Assembly: GCA_964563155.1 (NCBI GenBank) | Contig: CAZLVL010000021.1 | Coordinates: 1 to 33,881, forward strand | Direction of reading: 5' to 3' | From: DUPQ01 sp964563155 | GTDB taxonomy: Bacteria; Bacillota; Clostridia; DUPQ01 | DNA length: 33,881 bases | Part shown: piece after piece, positions 33,708 through 33,881 of the stretch | How the letters are laid out: each line of letters opens with the position of its first letter | How positions within the stretch are numbered: position 1 is the first letter of the stretch | Program-made: the position numbers and the translations under genes | The notes under the pieces: model-generated | Seen by the model: the letters and a program-made list of their open reading frames with translations, nothing else | The model's database searches: none | What the model was told of the DNA's origin: nothing

Positions 33708-33734
33708 CTATCGACAAGTTTTAAGGAAACTTTA
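33708..33734 (-). promoter_or_regulatory. SigD (sigma-28) type promoter of cheW-mcp
   Basis: Minus-strand TAAA (33731-33734), 15-base spacer, GTCGATAG (33708-33715), matching the flagellar/chemotaxis consensus TAAA-N15-GCCGATAA at all four and six of eight bases. The position, about 85 bases before the cheW start, and the gene content agree. Confidence 0.7.
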
Positions 33735-33824
33735 AATATATTCGATAATCTTTTATTTATTTAATGTTTTCTGCTATTTAAATGAAATATACCTAATTAA
33801 ATCTTAAATTTCTCAATTTTAAGC

Positions 33825-33849
33825 AGAAAAAAACACCCATACAGGTGTT
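33825..33849 (-). terminator. Terminator of the rRNA operon
   Basis: AACACC (33832-33837) and GGTGTT (33844-33849) form a stem with a six-base loop, followed on the minus strand by a T-run. It lies about 12 bases after the 3' end of the 5S rRNA sequence. Confidence 0.8.
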
Positions 33850-33861
33850 AAAAGAAAAATA

Positions 33862-33881
33862 GTCCGGCAGCGACCTATTTT
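33862..33881 (-). rRNA. rrf: 5S ribosomal RNA, 3' end only
   Basis: The last 20 bases, read on the minus strand, are AATAGGTCGCTGCCGGAC-like, the conserved 3' strand of 5S rRNA (usual form AGTAGGTCGCTGCCGG). The rest lies outside the window. The downstream terminator and the loss of coding sequence support this. Confidence 0.75.

Noticed and set aside
1..33881. CRISPR array, insertion sequence, prophage or integrase
   Set aside because: No short regularly spaced repeats, transposase, terminal inverted repeats or phage genes were seen on either strand.

Overview
The window is AT-rich DNA from a motile, Gram-positive bacterium, most likely a member of the Clostridia (Lachnospirales-like). The evidence is two secreted proteins with S-layer-homology (SLH) anchors, strong AGGAGG-type ribosome binding sites, a CCA-encoding tRNA gene, a SigD-type chemotaxis promoter and clostridial-type enzyme families. 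I cannot name the species from sequence alone.

Layout. (1) 74-5562, minus strand: a giant SLH surface protein of about 1829 residues, broken near its 3' end by a one-base frameshift. (2) 6017-10331, minus: alanine dehydrogenase, a cytoplasmic GH42 beta-galactosidase and a metallo-beta-lactamase-fold hydrolase, with separate promoters visible for the first and last. (3) 10491-12048, plus: a three-gene HipBST-type toxin-antitoxin operon with an operator-like inverted repeat over its promoter. (4) 12249-20805, plus: a second giant SLH protein (1808 residues, six BspA-like LRR/Ig-like modules), an LRR lipoprotein, and a flavin/iron-sulfur ene-reductase closed by a strong terminator. (5) 21046-30751, minus: a rhamnoside-utilisation locus with a membrane-anchored SGNH hydrolase, a GPH-type sugar symporter with a long charged tail, an HSL-type esterase and two GH78 alpha-L-rhamnosidases. 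The first four genes are translationally coupled or nearly so. A Fic-fold protein with a ruined catalytic motif follows under its own likely promoter. (6) 30930-33881, minus: tRNA-Asn(GTT), a methyl-accepting chemotaxis protein, CheW with a SigD-like promoter, and the 3' end of a 5S rRNA at the window edge.

How it fits together. The window reads as surface display plus plant-glycan or plant-glycoside use plus chemotaxis. SLH and LRR proteins present binding modules outside. The SGNH enzyme probably trims esters at the membrane face, the symporter imports the sugar or glycoside, and the esterase, rhamnosidases and GH42 enzyme, all lacking signal peptides, finish degradation inside. A link between the rhamnosidases and the ene-reductase (rhamnosylated phenolics) is only a hypothesis.

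The most unusual items are: the Fic protein whose HPFxxGNGR motif has become YPFSNGTEK; the tripartite Hip module with an N-terminal zinc-knuckle-like motif on the kinase and a T-I-P glycine-rich loop; the frameshifted SLH protein with an almost identical 379-bp internal repeat; and the 5'-terminal hairpin beside the cheW SigD promoter.
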